Shown here one piece after another: positions 1-11,723 of a stretch of 64,000 nt of DNA (the stretch's first letter is position 1; the number at the start of each line of letters is the position of its first letter). The notes below the pieces were generated by a model, which made no database searches, was not told where the DNA came from, and worked only from the letters and a program-made list of their open reading frames with translations. The stretch comes from Paulinella micropora (lineage: Eukaryota > Cercozoa > Imbricatea > Euglyphida): assembly GCA_009731375.1 (NCBI GenBank), contig BJOX01000366.1, positions 230,346-294,345 on the forward strand, given 5' to 3'. A program made the position numbers and the translations under genes.

Positions 1-26
1 CTTTCCTACATACCTGTTTATCTCAG

Positions 27-1445
27 GTACTCTTCACACGCTGCTACAGCCGCTGCTCGAAGCTATCGGAGACCAGCTGATCCAGATTGGAGTGCGGCAG
101 GCGGTTCTAAGTGACATATACGATTACGACGCGACTTTTGTTCAAGGCGTCGACACCAACTACTCCACCGTGCAGGCAACAATCGACGGCCTCTCCCCAA
201 TTTATGAGTCGAAGCTCGGCATGTACTTAAAGCGAGACGGCTTGGCTAGCCTGAGGAACTGTCGCCAGCTGGTCGACGCCGTGCTGTCTTACCTGGAGCT
301 AGAGCAGAGCCAACAATTCTGTATTTCTTCTTCTTCTTCTTCTTCTTCTTCTTCTTCTTCTCCTCCTCCTCCTCCTTCTCCTTCTTCTTCTTCTCCTCCT
401 CCTTCTTCTTCTTCTTCTTCTTCTTCTTCTTCATCTTTTTCTTCTTCTTCTTCTTCTTCTTCTTCTTCTTCTTCTTCCTCCTTCTCATCCTCATCCTTGT
501 CCTCATCCTCGTCCTCCTCCTTATGTGTTTGTTTTCCTCCCCTTCCTTGTGCATGTCTGTGCATGCACTCATATCCTTGCCTCCTTTCTCTTCCTTGTGT
601 ATGTATGCATAGATGGTACCAACGCTTTCCGTGGCCTGTATATGGTGCTCGAGCCATATACAGGTAGGTAGGTAGGTAGGTAGTATGTAGGTAGGTAAGT
701 AGGTAGGTAGGTAGGTAGGTGGGTGGGTGAGTTGGACAGGTAGGCAGGCAGATAGGTAGGTACTAAGTGGGTAGGTGGGTAGGCAGTATATGTGCATGTA
801 GCTAGGTAATAAGGGATACTAGGTAGGTAGGTGGATGGGTGGGTAGGTAGGCATAATATAATAGAATATGAAAATGTAGGCGCCATGCTGAAGCCTGAGG
901 CTAACACTACTGCATTCGTGCACCGGCCCGCCACCGACGGGGATCTGTATGTTGATGTGTTCACGGCAAGCGACTTGCCAGAGTGGCAGGTACGCACGTG
1001 TGGATCTTGTTTACGTTGCACCAGTGGTGTATGCATACGTGCATACACACGCTGGCGATTGCCCTACAATCTACAATGACTCCCATGCATGCATAATCTG
1101 TAGGCACAGCAAGCTTACAACGCCGCTTCGGAGTGGTTGGAAAATTTATATTTTCCCTACAACGATACCAACACAGGCATGCCCCAGCCGGCGAGGCTGG
1201 CGGGCCTGCTCAAGCGGCAGGCGCAGACAGGGCAACCAGTGGAGTTGTACCAGAACTACGCCTGGGCCAGGGCAGGGGCGGGGTCGCCCGCAGAACGTTG
1301 GCCGGCTTTGCAAATGTACCACGGGGAGAACTTGTGCCGCTTGGTGCAAATCAAGGCGAAATATGACTCGGACATGTTTTTCGATTTCCCGCAGGGTGTG
1401 CCTGCCAGCGTCCCTGCAGGAGCGTCCTGCACGCCGCAAGATTGA
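27..1445 (+). CDS. FAD-linked oxidoreductase, BBE-type, C-terminal exons (partial)
   Basis: These are the last three exons of a host gene that starts before the window. Exon A begins at 27 after a clear 3' splice site (pyrimidine tract, then TCTCAG) and reads open to about 320, where its donor is not certain. Exon B is 880-989, with donor GTACGC. Exon C is 1110-1445, joins in phase 0 and ends at TGA. Exon B encodes a stretch with NTTAFVHR, and exon C encodes YHGENLCRLVQIKAKYD followed by FFDFPQ. Known family: the berberine/berberine-like C-terminal domain of flavin-dependent oxidases typically carries Y-G-E-N-x2-R-L-x3-K-x-K-Y-D-P-x-N-x-F and an upstream T-A-F-x-H-R. These enzymes bind FAD covalently and oxidise sugars, alcohols or specialised metabolites. 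The FAD-binding half is outside the window, so the substrate cannot be inferred. The introns hold a TTC tract and a GGTA tract. Confidence 0.72.
327..520 (+). repeat. TTC trinucleotide microsatellite
   Basis: A pyrimidine tract of TTC/TCC triplets in the first visible intron of the oxidoreductase gene. It opens long Ser- or Lys/Glu-rich frames on both strands that are artefacts of the repeat. Confidence 0.95.
660..860 (+). repeat. GGTA tetranucleotide microsatellite
   Basis: Interrupted GGTA/GGTG repeats within the same intron as the TTC tract, ending about 20 bases before exon B. Tyr/Leu/Pro/Thr-rich frames here are repeat artefacts. Confidence 0.93.
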
Positions 1446-1479
1446 GGTGCCCGACCTCTTCGGGTTATTTATTTTAGGA

Positions 1480-1519
1480 CGCCGCAAAACCCAGAGAAAA
1501 TCAGTGGGGTTTTGCGGCG
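1480..1519 (+). repeat. 13-bp-stem hairpin in 3' flank
   Basis: CGCCGCAAAACCC at 1480-1492 is followed after a 14-base loop by its exact reverse complement at 1507-1519. It lies 35 bases after the stop codon of the oxidoreductase, probably in the 3' UTR. It could be an mRNA 3' structure or the scar of a small mobile element; nothing else distinguishes the two. Confidence 0.75.
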
Positions 1520-2357
1520 ACAATCTAAAAAGCCTACCGCTAACTTTCAATGCTCAGTATCGTCAGTGCAGTGTTTGATGATTCAAAGGACACGAGTCGA
1601 AAAGCCAAAAGCAGCCTCAGCCTATGGGTCGTACTTAGTAGTAGTACTCAGCCGCGGGCCGGCAGGGCACTGATTTGCCAAAGTTCAGCCTCGTCAGCTT
1701 AATTTACGATGTAGCGGGAGGCGACAGCGTCATCATGCGGCTGACAGAAAGGGAAGTCAGAATTGAACCCAAACAAAAAGCCCGGGCCAAAGAGAAAACC
1801 CCGCAAGAAACGGAGTGTCCCTATGACCGGGTCAACTTTCACGGAGGCTGACACGATTCGTTATGCCAGTCCGTAACCTGCACGTGACAAATGTAACAAC
1901 AAATGCCAAAACATATCTATTAATACAAACAACAACCCATAAGTGCAATTTCTTTTGATCATTTAGCAATAAATTCCCAGTCACGGGGAAAACTGCTAAA
2001 GTGATTCCACCTAATTTCCGGCGTACCATTTTCAAGTCTCTTATCCTACAAACGGTTACTACATTTGTTCCAAAAGGGACAGTTCGGGTCAACGTTGCAC
2101 TTTTCTTTTGAAGGCCTAATGCCTCTCTTTCCAGATTAAGTGCGACTGATTAAAGCTGCTGACGCAGAGTTCGCTAATCAAGGCTCGATAACCTGTTAGA
2201 CTACTATTATTAATATACTATGATAATCTATTGTAGCAACAACACTCAAATAGCAGTACTACAGCTTTGCTAAGTTAATAATAAGAAAAGGCGCCAACAG
2301 AACACGTCACGTAACTTAACTGGCCGGACTCATAAGTAATTGCTCTACCGACACCGT
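1520..2357. other. Intergenic region, no gene recognised
   Basis: No open frame with recognisable content, no RNA gene and no strong repeat is visible between the oxidoreductase hairpin and the Gypsy-1 element. The last part becomes AT-rich. The four bases TACT at 2358-2361 are the left target duplication of Gypsy-1. Confidence 0.6.
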
Positions 2358-2361
2358 TACT

Positions 2362-2971
2362 TATCAGACTGAGCACCTTAACGATCGGCCAACTTTACCG
2401 TTCATAAGACACTCTTTTTGACCGGTTCATTAGATTCTCCTCTGCACGACGTTTCGACTTCACTAACTAGTTTTCGATTTCGTTCAGAAATGATTTCAAA
2501 CTATCAGTTCAAAGTTCTTTTTAGCTATTACCATTTTTCCCATTCGTATTATCTTTTTCCCCGATTTCCCGTGAAACACGTTTTACGGTAAATTTCAACT
2601 TAGGACAAGGAAATACACCGAAGAACGCAATACTTTTCCGTTCCCAGTCATTTTCGCCTTCAGGCTTCCCAAATCAATTTGGGGAATTTTCAAGTCCAAC
2701 AACCCGACAACTATCCGTTTATGACTGTTTACTTGAAGACTCGCGACACTATCCGTTTGAGAACGTGAGACCTCACAATCTACGTTCGAGACTTGATCGT
2801 AAGTTGCATCCAAGCCTGCCAAGAGTTCGAAATTACGTAAATAAACGAAGTGACCTCTACTATTTACTTGTATTTCACCTGCTCACACTGAGTCAGGACT
2901 CAAAGCAGCCATAGTGTTCTATTAAGAGTTCGTTGTATCTGCCTACTTGAAGAGTTGTATGCAAACTCACA
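2362..2971 (+). repeat. Gypsy-1 5' LTR
   Basis: Matches 13800-14412 over its whole length. I see one 3-base indel and a C/T change near the start (AACTTTACCG versus AAAACCTTTACCG context) and little else. A 75-codon antisense frame is identical in both copies (2595-2822 and 14036-14263), which shows the low divergence. The sequence just after the LTR (AATTCGAATT) should hold the primer-binding site, but I cannot assign a tRNA. Confidence 0.92.
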
Positions 2972-3324
2972 ATTCGAATTTTTTTCTATTCAAGAGAAAA
3001 CTACATACACAGAGTTGGTGTGTTCTGTCGACAGATCGATTTGGCCCTCAAAGACCCTCTCCTTCAGGAGTGGCTATACAACAACGTATTAGGACAGAGG
3101 TAACCAAAACCACATATGTTTCGACAGATTGTTCACCAGTGCCGTTGCATTCTTGTGGCCCTCCTCTGCCCTCATACACACTATGCAGTCAATCAACACA
3201 GTATGTCTGGTTTTGTCGTTTTAGGGTCACCCCCTACCTACAGAGTGGAGAACACCTACTCCACTGCACACCGACCCCTTCAGCTACTGCTCTGCCTTCT
3301 GACCTGCTCCTGGTATGCCTACAT

Positions 3325-4871
3325 GTGGAATCAGTCACGATACGACGACCCAGTCTCGAAGTGCAACGAACACAAGCGACGCTGCTTGGACCCCTACCCC
3401 ATCCTGGGTTCTCGTCCGGACACTCTACGTACCGACAAGAAATTTCAGGAGGAAATCAAGGCTGGGAAGACTACTCGCCTTCACGCAAATCTCTCCCGCA
3501 CCCAGACCGTTCAATTTATCTACGATTTATTGACCAGTTACGTGAGCGATGAACGCGATATGTTGCGAAAGAACCATAAGGACAAGGCCACATCGCTACC
3601 TCAGGTCCCGATTGCCCCTCAAGCTAGACCTACTTCGTAACCCCGATTGGACAGACACTGAAGTCTACACCCAGTACCTGGGACCTACTGGATCTCTGGC
3701 AGTTGCAGAGAAGCTCTGGAACCAGATTGGCAACATCATCCCTGTAGAAGTCTTCCATAACTACTACCCGGTTACTGCCTCCACTGCTGGATTGGCTGGG
3801 TCATTACCGGTCACTGCCCCGTCGGGTACAGCCGTTGGTGCCACATCCATTCCCCCACCGAGTCTGACTGGTCCAACCACTTTGCACCCCGCTGGAAGCT
3901 CTTCTTCGACAACGATCCACCCGATCCACCCTTCAACGTTTTCGACTCCCAGAACAGCTACAACGACCCCGTCAACTCCAGCCCCAGCAGCTGTGATTGC
4001 ACCGACACTTCGCCAGCCCATTCCACCCTTCATGCCCCAGATACCCAACATGCCCTTTCCGTCCCCGGATGCTTCGTTTATACGTACTGAACGCATGGCT
4101 CGGGCTGCTACTCCTGCTCCACCCCGCCCCACGGTGCAACCTTTGTCGACCCTACTCGCTGGTAGAACAAGTGAGCCGGTAAATCGTTCATTGGCTATGC
4201 CATCTTTTTTTGGTACTCTTCTCTCGTGCCCGCAGCGACCGAACATACCTATTGTCGAACAATCCTACGACGTTGGCTTGCTCACTTCAAGTTCGGCGCT
4301 CAACCCGACTACTTCACCTATTGCGGCCCTCATTGGTCCACCACAGACACCTGCACGTCAGCCGCTAATTTCCGCGCGAGGAACAGGGCGACCCGCACCA
4401 GCAGTGTCCAGCTCAGGCGCTAGCAACCTCCCAACCATCCCGGAAATCCCTGCACCTGCAACCATTCCTCCAGTGACGGAAAGCAAGGCTGCTGCAGATG
4501 CAGCAACAATCGCAAGAGAAGAAGCAGAGCGCGAAGCTACCGAACGTGCTGAAGAAGTGGCACGACAACTTGCTGAGGAGGAAGAACGAGAACGGCAGGA
4601 GGAAGCGGAACAAGCACGGGAAGAAGAACGAAAACAGGAACAAAAGGTGGGGGAAATCGCCGAAGACAACAACGGCAACGAAGGCGACAGCGAGACCGGC
4701 AGCTTGCCAGAGCAAGGCGCCAACCCCGCTGAACAATCACAACCCAATGCTCCCCGTTCGGGAGGCTCCTCTGGTGATGCAACTTCATCCCAGTCTTCGC
4801 CGCCACGCATGGTCCTTCGCTCTAGCAATTCAGGCGCTACCTCGGGCTACCAAATGTATATGCTGTCATGA
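3325..4871 (+). pseudogene. Gypsy-1 gag N-terminal region, frameshifted
   Basis: The frame ending at 3640 contains DDPVSKCNEHKRRCLDP and the frame 3549-4871 continues with YTQYLGPTGSLAVAEKLWNQ. In Gypsy-2 the same two segments (REHKRKCLDP and YQEYLGPTGS) lie in one frame, so Gypsy-1 has a frameshift near 3610. After this come a Pro/Ser/Thr-rich stretch and a charged, coiled-coil-like Glu/Arg/Ala stretch around 4480-4660. I take it as the amino half of a Gag-like structural protein of the retroelement particle. The assignment rests on position directly after the 5' LTR and conservation between the two elements, not on a recognised domain. Confidence 0.6.
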
Positions 4872-6010
4872 CCTTGCGGATCCGCACCCGCACACCGCTC
4901 CATGTTCATCCTGTCGAATCCGACTGTCATACCGTCACCGGACCGTTACCTTCGCGCGCGAATTGGCGGTCAACTACCACGTCGCCAACACGCCGATTCA
5001 ACTGGCCATCATGCACGCCATCAGCAACGTTCGCGCGTGGGGAGACAAAGCTACAGTTGCCATCATGGACGCCTGTTGGGCCCGCTTCGTCCGCGTCACC
5101 GACCCTATTCAGCAAGTATGGTGCTCGTTGTCCCTCATTTGGCTACAGTTCATCCGCGACCTCATCTACGGCCGTCTGGATAAACATGACACACGTAAGT
5201 CAGCTTTCCAAGCCCTCAATCTACGACGCTTCAGAAAAGAGCAACTCTTGGCGTACATCAACCGATGCATCACGCACTACGAAGCTGCACGTGTGACTGG
5301 TGTGACCATCAGCGACGGAAACCAGCTTGAGGACTTGGGCCGCATGTTGACCCCGATGGAACGCGATCGTTGGAATCAGCAGGCAGATCAAGTCCTGCTC
5401 AGGTACGGTGTCGGATGGCCGCGCAACCTAGATGACCTTCTCCGGCTAGGACCCTTGACCCCAACGTCATTGACAGAGTATCCTCTGACGATGGAGATCC
5501 CGGTCCGTACCGACACCGAGGAACCATCTACGCGCAAGCGGGACTACACTCGCCAAGGGCAGCCACCCACTCGTACTGACCGTCGGAGACAGCAACGACC
5601 CCAGCAGGACAAGACAGCCTCGGAGAATGCAAACCCTAACCGCCTCTCTCGACAAAAACGTAAAGCCTCACAGACTTCGACCCGCCCGGACAAACGTTTG
5701 AAGACGACTCACCTGGTGAAAAAGGCAGACCCAAGCAAGAAGAGACCGGCACCGCGACAACATCTCACGGGAGCCAACGCTGTGGAGATCCCTCCGAAGA
5801 AGAAGACGTCTATGTCCACCCACCGAGTAAACCGTCCAATCAGACTAAACGGAAACTGTTCACAGGTATACCCTGCGCCTACTGCAAGGAGCATAACAGC
5901 TTCTTGAAGAAGGATCAACTACCTAGACATTCGTTCGAGGAATGTAAACTTCGTCAGCAGCGTTGCCAAGACGAAAAGAAGCACTGTGACTGGAAGCCAC
6001 CAGCGGCGGC
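4820..6010 (+). pseudogene. Gypsy-1 gag capsid/nucleocapsid-like region
   Basis: The frame 4498-5907 becomes protein-like from about 4840 with CICCHDLADPHPHTAPCSSC, a double C-x2-C motif. An all-helical-looking segment follows (IQLAIMHAISNVRAWGDK, then YINRCITHYEAARVTG), as expected of a retrotransposon capsid, and then a basic tail. A shift near 5870 leads to CAYCKEH...HSFEEC, a C-x2-C-x(15)-H-x5-C zinc knuckle-like motif. Together this fits capsid plus nucleocapsid. At least two frame changes (near 4840 and 5870) make the copy a pseudogene unless frameshifting is programmed. Gypsy-2 lacks this part. Confidence 0.5.
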
Positions 6011-6329
6011 TGCTCGCAATACTCCGCGCGCTTTCCATATGACTAGCCGGTCCCGCTCGACCTCTCCGCTGGTGCCGACGCCTCCACCCCTACGGATCGC
6101 GACCATCCCGACAGTGGTTACTGGATGTGTTTGGGTCGCAAAACACCCTCTCAACCGCCCGTCCATCGGTAAGACTACATGCACCTTGGATTCCGCCTGC
6201 AACTGCAAAGGCGTGGCCCGCCTTTCATGGGTTATGCAGCACGGGTTCACCATTTGGAAGTTGCCCCCGGTAGAAGCACGCTCGTCCGTCGGCATCGACG
6301 CAGTACTCACCGATGGCATCGAACTTTTT

Positions 6330-7064
6330 GCCTCCGCTGATCCATGTCTCCGCTCCATGCGATTACTATTTACGTGTCAACCCACCTGCCCGATCGCGTA
6401 GACCTGCTCTTCGCCAACGAGGTGGCCGCACAGATCAACTTGTCCATCGACGAGGCCCAAAGGATCAAGCCAACAGACTACATCCCTCTCAAGCCTAAGG
6501 CAAGACAAATTGTTTATGAGACAGAGTTTCACCTTTTCGACAAGCCGCTTCAAGTGGGCGATCGTCAACTGGCCACCGTCAGTTACGACTTTCGTCTGGA
6601 GACTTTGGCCCAAGCAACTTCATACCCGACCTCCAAGATCAAACAAATCTTCGGCAATCGTGTCAGTACGCAACCGAGGTTCTTATGACCTTCTCGCAAC
6701 GTCCCAAGCTCACCTCTACGGCCGCACAGTCAATCTCTTCATGTCCGACAGGAAAAGACAAGGAGATAAAGGCGAGAAGAAACCACCGGAAACTGATGAA
6801 GAAAACGAAGAACCGGAGGAGGTAGAGGAAGAGGATTCTGTCGATAAAAACGATTCTACCTACGTCCCCACCGACGAAGACGAAGATGAAGTCCATTATC
6901 ATGACAACCCTCCAGTCAAAAGGCCAAACTCCGCCATTTCCAAAAGAATCCGTCATCAGGATCACAAGCGCACCCTTGTGAAAAGACACAAACGCAGACG
7001 TCCCCGGACACGTCCGCTACTACTTCACCGGTACTCTCCCACTCAAGTCCCGACTTTGATGTGA
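6330..7064 (+). pseudogene. Gypsy-1 internal coding remnant, unknown
   Basis: The frame 6344-6688 encodes a globular-looking stretch with LPDRVDLLFANEVAAQINLS and FHLFDKPLQVGDRQLATVS. It sits where a retrotransposon protease might be expected, but I see no clear D-[ST]-G catalytic motif. A different frame (6510-7064) then gives a very acidic segment (EEVEEEDSV) and a basic tail (HKRTLVKRHKRRRPR). No firm function is assigned. Confidence 0.35.
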
Positions 7065-7130
7065 TTACCCAACAAGACAAGGTCAAGGATCAACTCGCGT
7101 GGTCAGCCCTTCGAGACTCTTGACGGGCGT

Positions 7131-7828
7131 CTACCTCGAGAAGTAGCCCTGCGGCACGACCCCTGGTTTTTGAATCATCACAGGCAACCTCGTCATCTGC
7201 ATCATCATCGTCATCGCCGCTGGTGACTTCGATTTCGCCATCACAAGCAGCATCGTCATCATCTCAGGCGTCATCATCTTCATCGCCACCGACATTGCCA
7301 GCAGCTCCGGCGCCCCCACAGGCCGTACTACCGTCCGCAGCGGCCTTTGGTCCATCTGCATCGGCCCCGGCACAACTTTTGCCGCAACAGCTTCAGGATG
7401 CGTTGGCAGATCCTCCGCCGTCCCCGGTTTTACCTGTACCTCTGATGTCTAGCCGTTCACGCATGACAAGGAGTAATTCATGTAAATGGGAACGGTCCCC
7501 GTATACTCCAGCTCCCCCGTCATCCTCACCATCCAAGATCGGGACGCCACCCCGCTCTACACAACGAGCTACCCATCGGATCCAAGGACTAAGCAAAGAA
7601 GCCGAACAGGCACTAAAAAGCGCGTCTAGTAGTTCATCGTCCTCGTCCAGCAGCCCATCATCCTTGTCGGGAAGCTCGCCGGTGCCATCATCGCCCCCTG
7701 CGTTTCAATCACCGGTGGCGAGACCTCCGGCGGCTACGTATTCGCTTAGCCCATGTACTGTCCCGAATTCGCCAGACTGTCCCGAATTCGCTAGGGGGTT
7801 GAAATTTCCCGAATTCGCCAAAAAGTGA
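7131..7828 (+). other. Gypsy-1 Ser/Pro/Ala-rich low-complexity coding-like stretch
   Basis: An open frame on the plus strand made largely of Ser, Pro and Ala with few globular features, similar in style to the Ser-rich linker of Gypsy-2 around 18500. At its end, CCCGAATTCGC occurs three times within about 65 bases (near 7763, 7783 and 7808). This marks the transition to the non-gypsy block that follows. Confidence 0.4.
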
Positions 7829-8011
7829 AAACTTATTTTGAACACAACTCAGTCAAACGTGCTCCTTTTTACCTCAAACTTTCACTAAATTCATCGCAAT
7901 TGAATTCTCCACAAAAAAATTTTCAACCTCATTTTCATGACTTAGGTCGAGGTGGGCCCCCTAGGTCGAGCTCGGATTCACCCTGTTTCTAGTACAGCTC
8001 GCCCAGACTTG

Positions 8012-8760
8012 CTCCTTCCCACCCCAAACTTTCACTACGACTTCTTCCCCACACTTCCCATCAAACGTAACACCCAGGACGAAATTTCGTAACTTAGGTC
8101 GAGGTGGGGACTTAGGTCGAGGTCGGCTGCACCCTGTTTCCCTTGCACCTCGCCCAGACTTGCTCCTTCCCACCCCAAACTTTCACCAGGACTTCTTCTC
8201 GACCCTTCCCACCAAACGTAACACCCAAGATAAACTTTCTAGCTTGAGGTCGAGGTGGGTACTTAGAAGGTCGGATTTACCTCTGTTTCCAGCGCAGTTC
8301 GCCCAGGCTTGCTCCTTCCCACTCCAAACTTTCACTACGACTTCTTCCCTGCAATATGTAACACCCACGACGAACTTTCAAGCCTGAGGTCGAGGTCGGC
8401 ACTTAGGTCGAGGTCGGATTTACCTCTGTTTCCAGCGCCGTTCTCCCAGGCTTGCTCCTTCCCGCTCCAAACTTTCACTACGACTTCTTCCCGGCAATAC
8501 GTAACACCCACGACGAACTTTCAAGCCTGAGGTCGAGGTCGGCACTTAGGTCGAGGTCGGATTTACCCCTGTTTCACTTGCATCTCGCCCAGACTTGCTC
8601 CTTCCCGCTCCAAACTTTCACCACGACTTCTTCCCTGCATTACGTAACACCCGCGACGAACTTTCAAGCCTGAGGTCGAGGTCGGCACTTAGGTTGAGGT
8701 CGGATTTACCCTTGTTTCCCTTGCACCTCGCCCAGACTTGCTCCTTCCCTCTCCAAACTT
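8012..8760 (+). repeat. About 145-bp tandem repeat, five to six copies
   Basis: The unit begins CTTGCTCCTTCCC(A/G)CTCCAAAC and recurs at about 8012, 8160, 8309, 8452, 8595 and 8739 (period 143-149 bases). Each unit contains one or two copies of TTAGGTCGAGGTCGG-like sequence, a sub-repeat. The last copy is cut off. The repeats are open in one frame (roughly 73 codons each) but the translated units show no protein-like conservation. They belong to the insertion inside Gypsy-1 that Gypsy-2 lacks. Confidence 0.92.
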
Positions 8761-9720
8761 GCTCTGTACATGATCCAGTGTCCGACTCCATGCCCTTGAT
8801 GCAGATATTAATTGCCACTTCCACTGCTGCACCCGGGACTACGTCGAGTGAACCAAGTGTACATAATACAGCGTCCGACTCCATGCCTTTGGTGCAGATA
8901 TTATTAACCATTCCCTCTTTGCTCCCTTGCCACTAAACATTTTCGTAACAGCCCAAGCTTGGGCACAGCACAGACACTTACGCCTGCACATTCCCTTTTG
9001 TGGAAACACTTAGCGTGTCAACCAACACTTACACTAACGCTTGGTCGGTTCTGCAATGTTTCATAGCAAACACTTCTATTATAGCATCCATGCCGCTAGT
9101 TAGCACTTAAATATCGAGGTACTTTTCATTACCTGCATGTTCCTTTTGAATTCAATGTCTTTCTCGCTGCCACGGTCCACTGTAACGAAATAAAACTTTT
9201 AATTCCAAACAAGTTTCCCAGAGCACGTAGGTCTTTGCCACGTTTCTAAGTCGTGAACAGGTAAGGACGATGACACCCCGATCAACAAGCTTAACCAAGC
9301 TTCGCCATGAATATTATTAAATTGCAGTAGCAGCCTGACAAAGATCACTGGACCGATGGTGATTTTTATCACTAGTTAGTGCGGTACTACTAGAATCAGT
9401 TGCTCTTTGTATAATTTTTAACAAACTGTGAGCAAACTTACACTGCAGGCGCGGAACTGAAATCATTGTGACTACTTATTATCAGTTGCTTATTCGTGAA
9501 TCTTTATTCAGAACGGTGAACAGCAAGACCAGACTGGCACAACCAATAATTATTAAGACTACTGACTCATCACAAGTCGAAAAATCACGTTACATTTCGG
9601 AGTTCTTAGGTAAATCATAGGTAAATTGCGGCTCGATACCACAGCCAGGTGCAATAGCGGCAGCTTCAATTATGAATTACTATCGTATCAACATTAATAA
9701 ATTATAATAATTCAAATGCT
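8761..9720. other. Non-coding block of the Gypsy-1 insertion
   Basis: Begins with a two-copy direct repeat: GTCCGACTCCATGCC with about 50 bases of matching context near 8781 and again near 8874. After that it is AT-rich with no open frame of note. On the minus strand it lies downstream of the stop codon at 9724, so it may be the 3' UTR and flank of the antisense exon next to it. Confidence 0.5.
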
Positions 9721-9723
9721 GAA

Positions 9724-10230
9724 TCACACTACCTTATTCGCAATCACTTTCTTCACCTCAAAAACTCTACATATTGTCCCTATCTGCATGCGTTCCCAAT
9801 GTTCTTCAACATTCAAACTTCTAGTTTCCAGGCTGCACCTAACCAAGCCATTAGGCGCTTGCACACCAAAGTAATGCCTCCAGCGTGAACCTATCGGTGT
9901 ATACTTGGAGATGCATTCTACTATGTAAGTGGATCGTTCCTGAGCATCCTTGATAAACTTAATAAAATCAGAAGGAGACCACCTTCCAGAGTTATTGAGA
10001 GATTTTTGTTTCACCAGTAAGCAGGGCAGCTTCAAGGTCCAGATCGCACTCCGCAAATCCATGAGACCAACCCCCTCCGAAACAATGCCAGTCCCATCAT
10101 GAGCCCTACTGTCCTCATCACGTTGTGCCAACAAAGATAATGTAGTCTTTTCGAACTTAGAGGATGATGGCACATGTACTGAATTCAGGAAAGCATCCAA
10201 CAAACATCGGAAGGTCCTAGAATTTACAAA
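9724..10230 (-). pseudogene. Antisense terminal exon of a captured host gene (unknown product)
   Basis: On the minus strand, TTTTATTTCAG ends at 10231 and is followed by an open frame of 168 codons to a stop at 9724. This is the structure of a last exon with its 3' splice site. The product includes FVNSRTFRCLLDAFLNSV, SDFIKFIKDAQERSTYIVE and IGSRWRHYFGVQAPNGL; it has normal composition and no low complexity. I do not recognise the family. It lies inside Gypsy-1 in the opposite orientation, and the flanking gypsy homology resumes by about 10290. The likely explanation is that a piece of host genomic DNA was captured by, or inserted into, the element. Upstream exons are absent. Confidence 0.5.
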
Positions 10231-10249
10231 CTGAAATAAAATTTCAGGT

Positions 10250-11640
10250 TGCTGTGAAAAGTCACGCCAAACTGCTTGTCGTAGACTCCTTTGCATGCAC
10301 ATTCCATTGGGTACGTTACGACCATGTCCCGTGGCACCTTGCACAGTACTTCTTCATGGTCGTTGGCAGCGAAACCGGACGTCGGTTCAGCCAGGAGATC
10401 CACGTGTGGTCCAACACCCCTGCGGTACTGTCCCCTGCTCAACTGACATAATCAATCCGTATTCTCGCGATAACCGCCTCCGTGGCTACCCCTACGGAGT
10501 CCCGGTTATTCGCGATACCAGACAACAAACGAACATCGACACTTTCATGAGTGGACGACGAATGCGAACCACTCTTTCACCGCTTACTCGGGAGACGACC
10601 ATACCCAGTTCGGACGATGGACCAATCTCAAGACAGAGCGCATGGGAATGGTCCTCAGCATGTTCTACACGGAGTTAAAGATGAGCGTCCAGGATCTTGA
10701 GTACGAAGTTCTGTTGACCAACGTACCAGGAGGAAACTGTACGACACTTTCCCCTGGTGAAGCCAGAGACAATTATCTATCGGCTACCCCCACAGAGACC
10801 TCATCCACCCAGGTTTTGATGTCCAGCCACACCTGCCACGCGAACTGCTACGCAGCTCATGGTCAGACCCAACCCAGATCGATGACTCTCCGGCGAAATC
10901 CGACAGCAATTCTGGTTCTTCATCGAGTTCCAGCTCCGCACCCAGCTCCTCATCGAGCTCGTCATCTAGCTCGACCTCATCTTCATCGACGATGGTTTCA
11001 GCTCCGCCTCCACAGGCCCCAGCTTCGCCACCATCGGCCCCAGCTCAGCCACCGCTGACGCAAAATCAGCCTCCAGTGGTTTCAGCCCAGCCACCACTGG
11101 CCCCGGCTCATTTACCAGCGACCACTGGCTCCGACAACCAGGAACTCTTTTACGACCTTCCAACAGGCATCTTTGCCTACTCAGTTCACCACTGCAAAGG
11201 CCCCCACCCTGTATGGTGCCTATGTGGAGGCCCCGCCGAATGCCCGTCTCGTGGCATGGCCCCTCCATCACGAAGCCAGCCTGCCTCTCCCGATCATCGA
11301 GCTGTAGCTCCGAGGCGACGACTTCTCGACCATAAATACCCGGGTCACCCGCGACAGGTGTTTGGCTCCAAACCTGCTCCTGTGGAATCGCGGCACCCGA
11401 ACCTCAGTCTAGGCAAGGCCGGCGACACCGTCGTCGCCATAGACGCAAAGGCAGGAACCAAAACCTCCAGCCCCGGCATCCTCCTGCACGTCCAGCCCCA
11501 TGTTCGGACGTCCCCGAGACCCATCAAAATGCCACACGCCTGGCTCGCCCAGTGGTCGTCCCGCGAAGTCGTCGCCAACCCAACACGCTCGCTCGGCCTG
11601 GCACCGACTCTACTCAGTCTCTAAACAATATGCAAAGCCG
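10250..11640 (+). pseudogene. Gypsy-1 second gag-like region, degenerate
   Basis: Homologous to Gypsy-2 from about 17880 to 20060. GRRFSQEIHVW here matches GKRFSREIHVV there, and ELFYDLPTGIFAYSVHHC...VWCLCGGPAEC matches NQFAYNVPDGIFAWQ...MWCKCGYGDC. The conserved W-C-x-C-x(4,5)-C motif suggests a zinc-binding nucleic-acid-binding module. The frame is broken several times (10254-10451, 10295-10678, 10642-11058, 10992-11624). Compared with Gypsy-2 the region is shortened. Confidence 0.55.
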
Positions 11641-11723
11641 CGGCGGACAACCAAGTCCGGAGCGCTCTCCAGACTCTACTCAATTGAGGCCACCTGACTC
11701 TGTGACGCTTTCGGCCGGCAACA

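Noticed and set aside
246-797. Long Lys/Arg/Glu and Ser-rich open frames on both strands
   Set aside because: They are produced by the TTC microsatellite in an intron and carry no domain.
2595-2822. 75-codon minus-strand frame repeated at 14036-14263
   Set aside because: It lies in the LTR and is identical only because the LTRs are; absent from the related Gypsy-2 LTR as an open frame.
8012-8760. Repeated open frames of about 73 codons as a protein repeat family
   Set aside because: The units change frame and contain period changes of 143-149 bases, so they are not kept in frame as a protein repeat would be.
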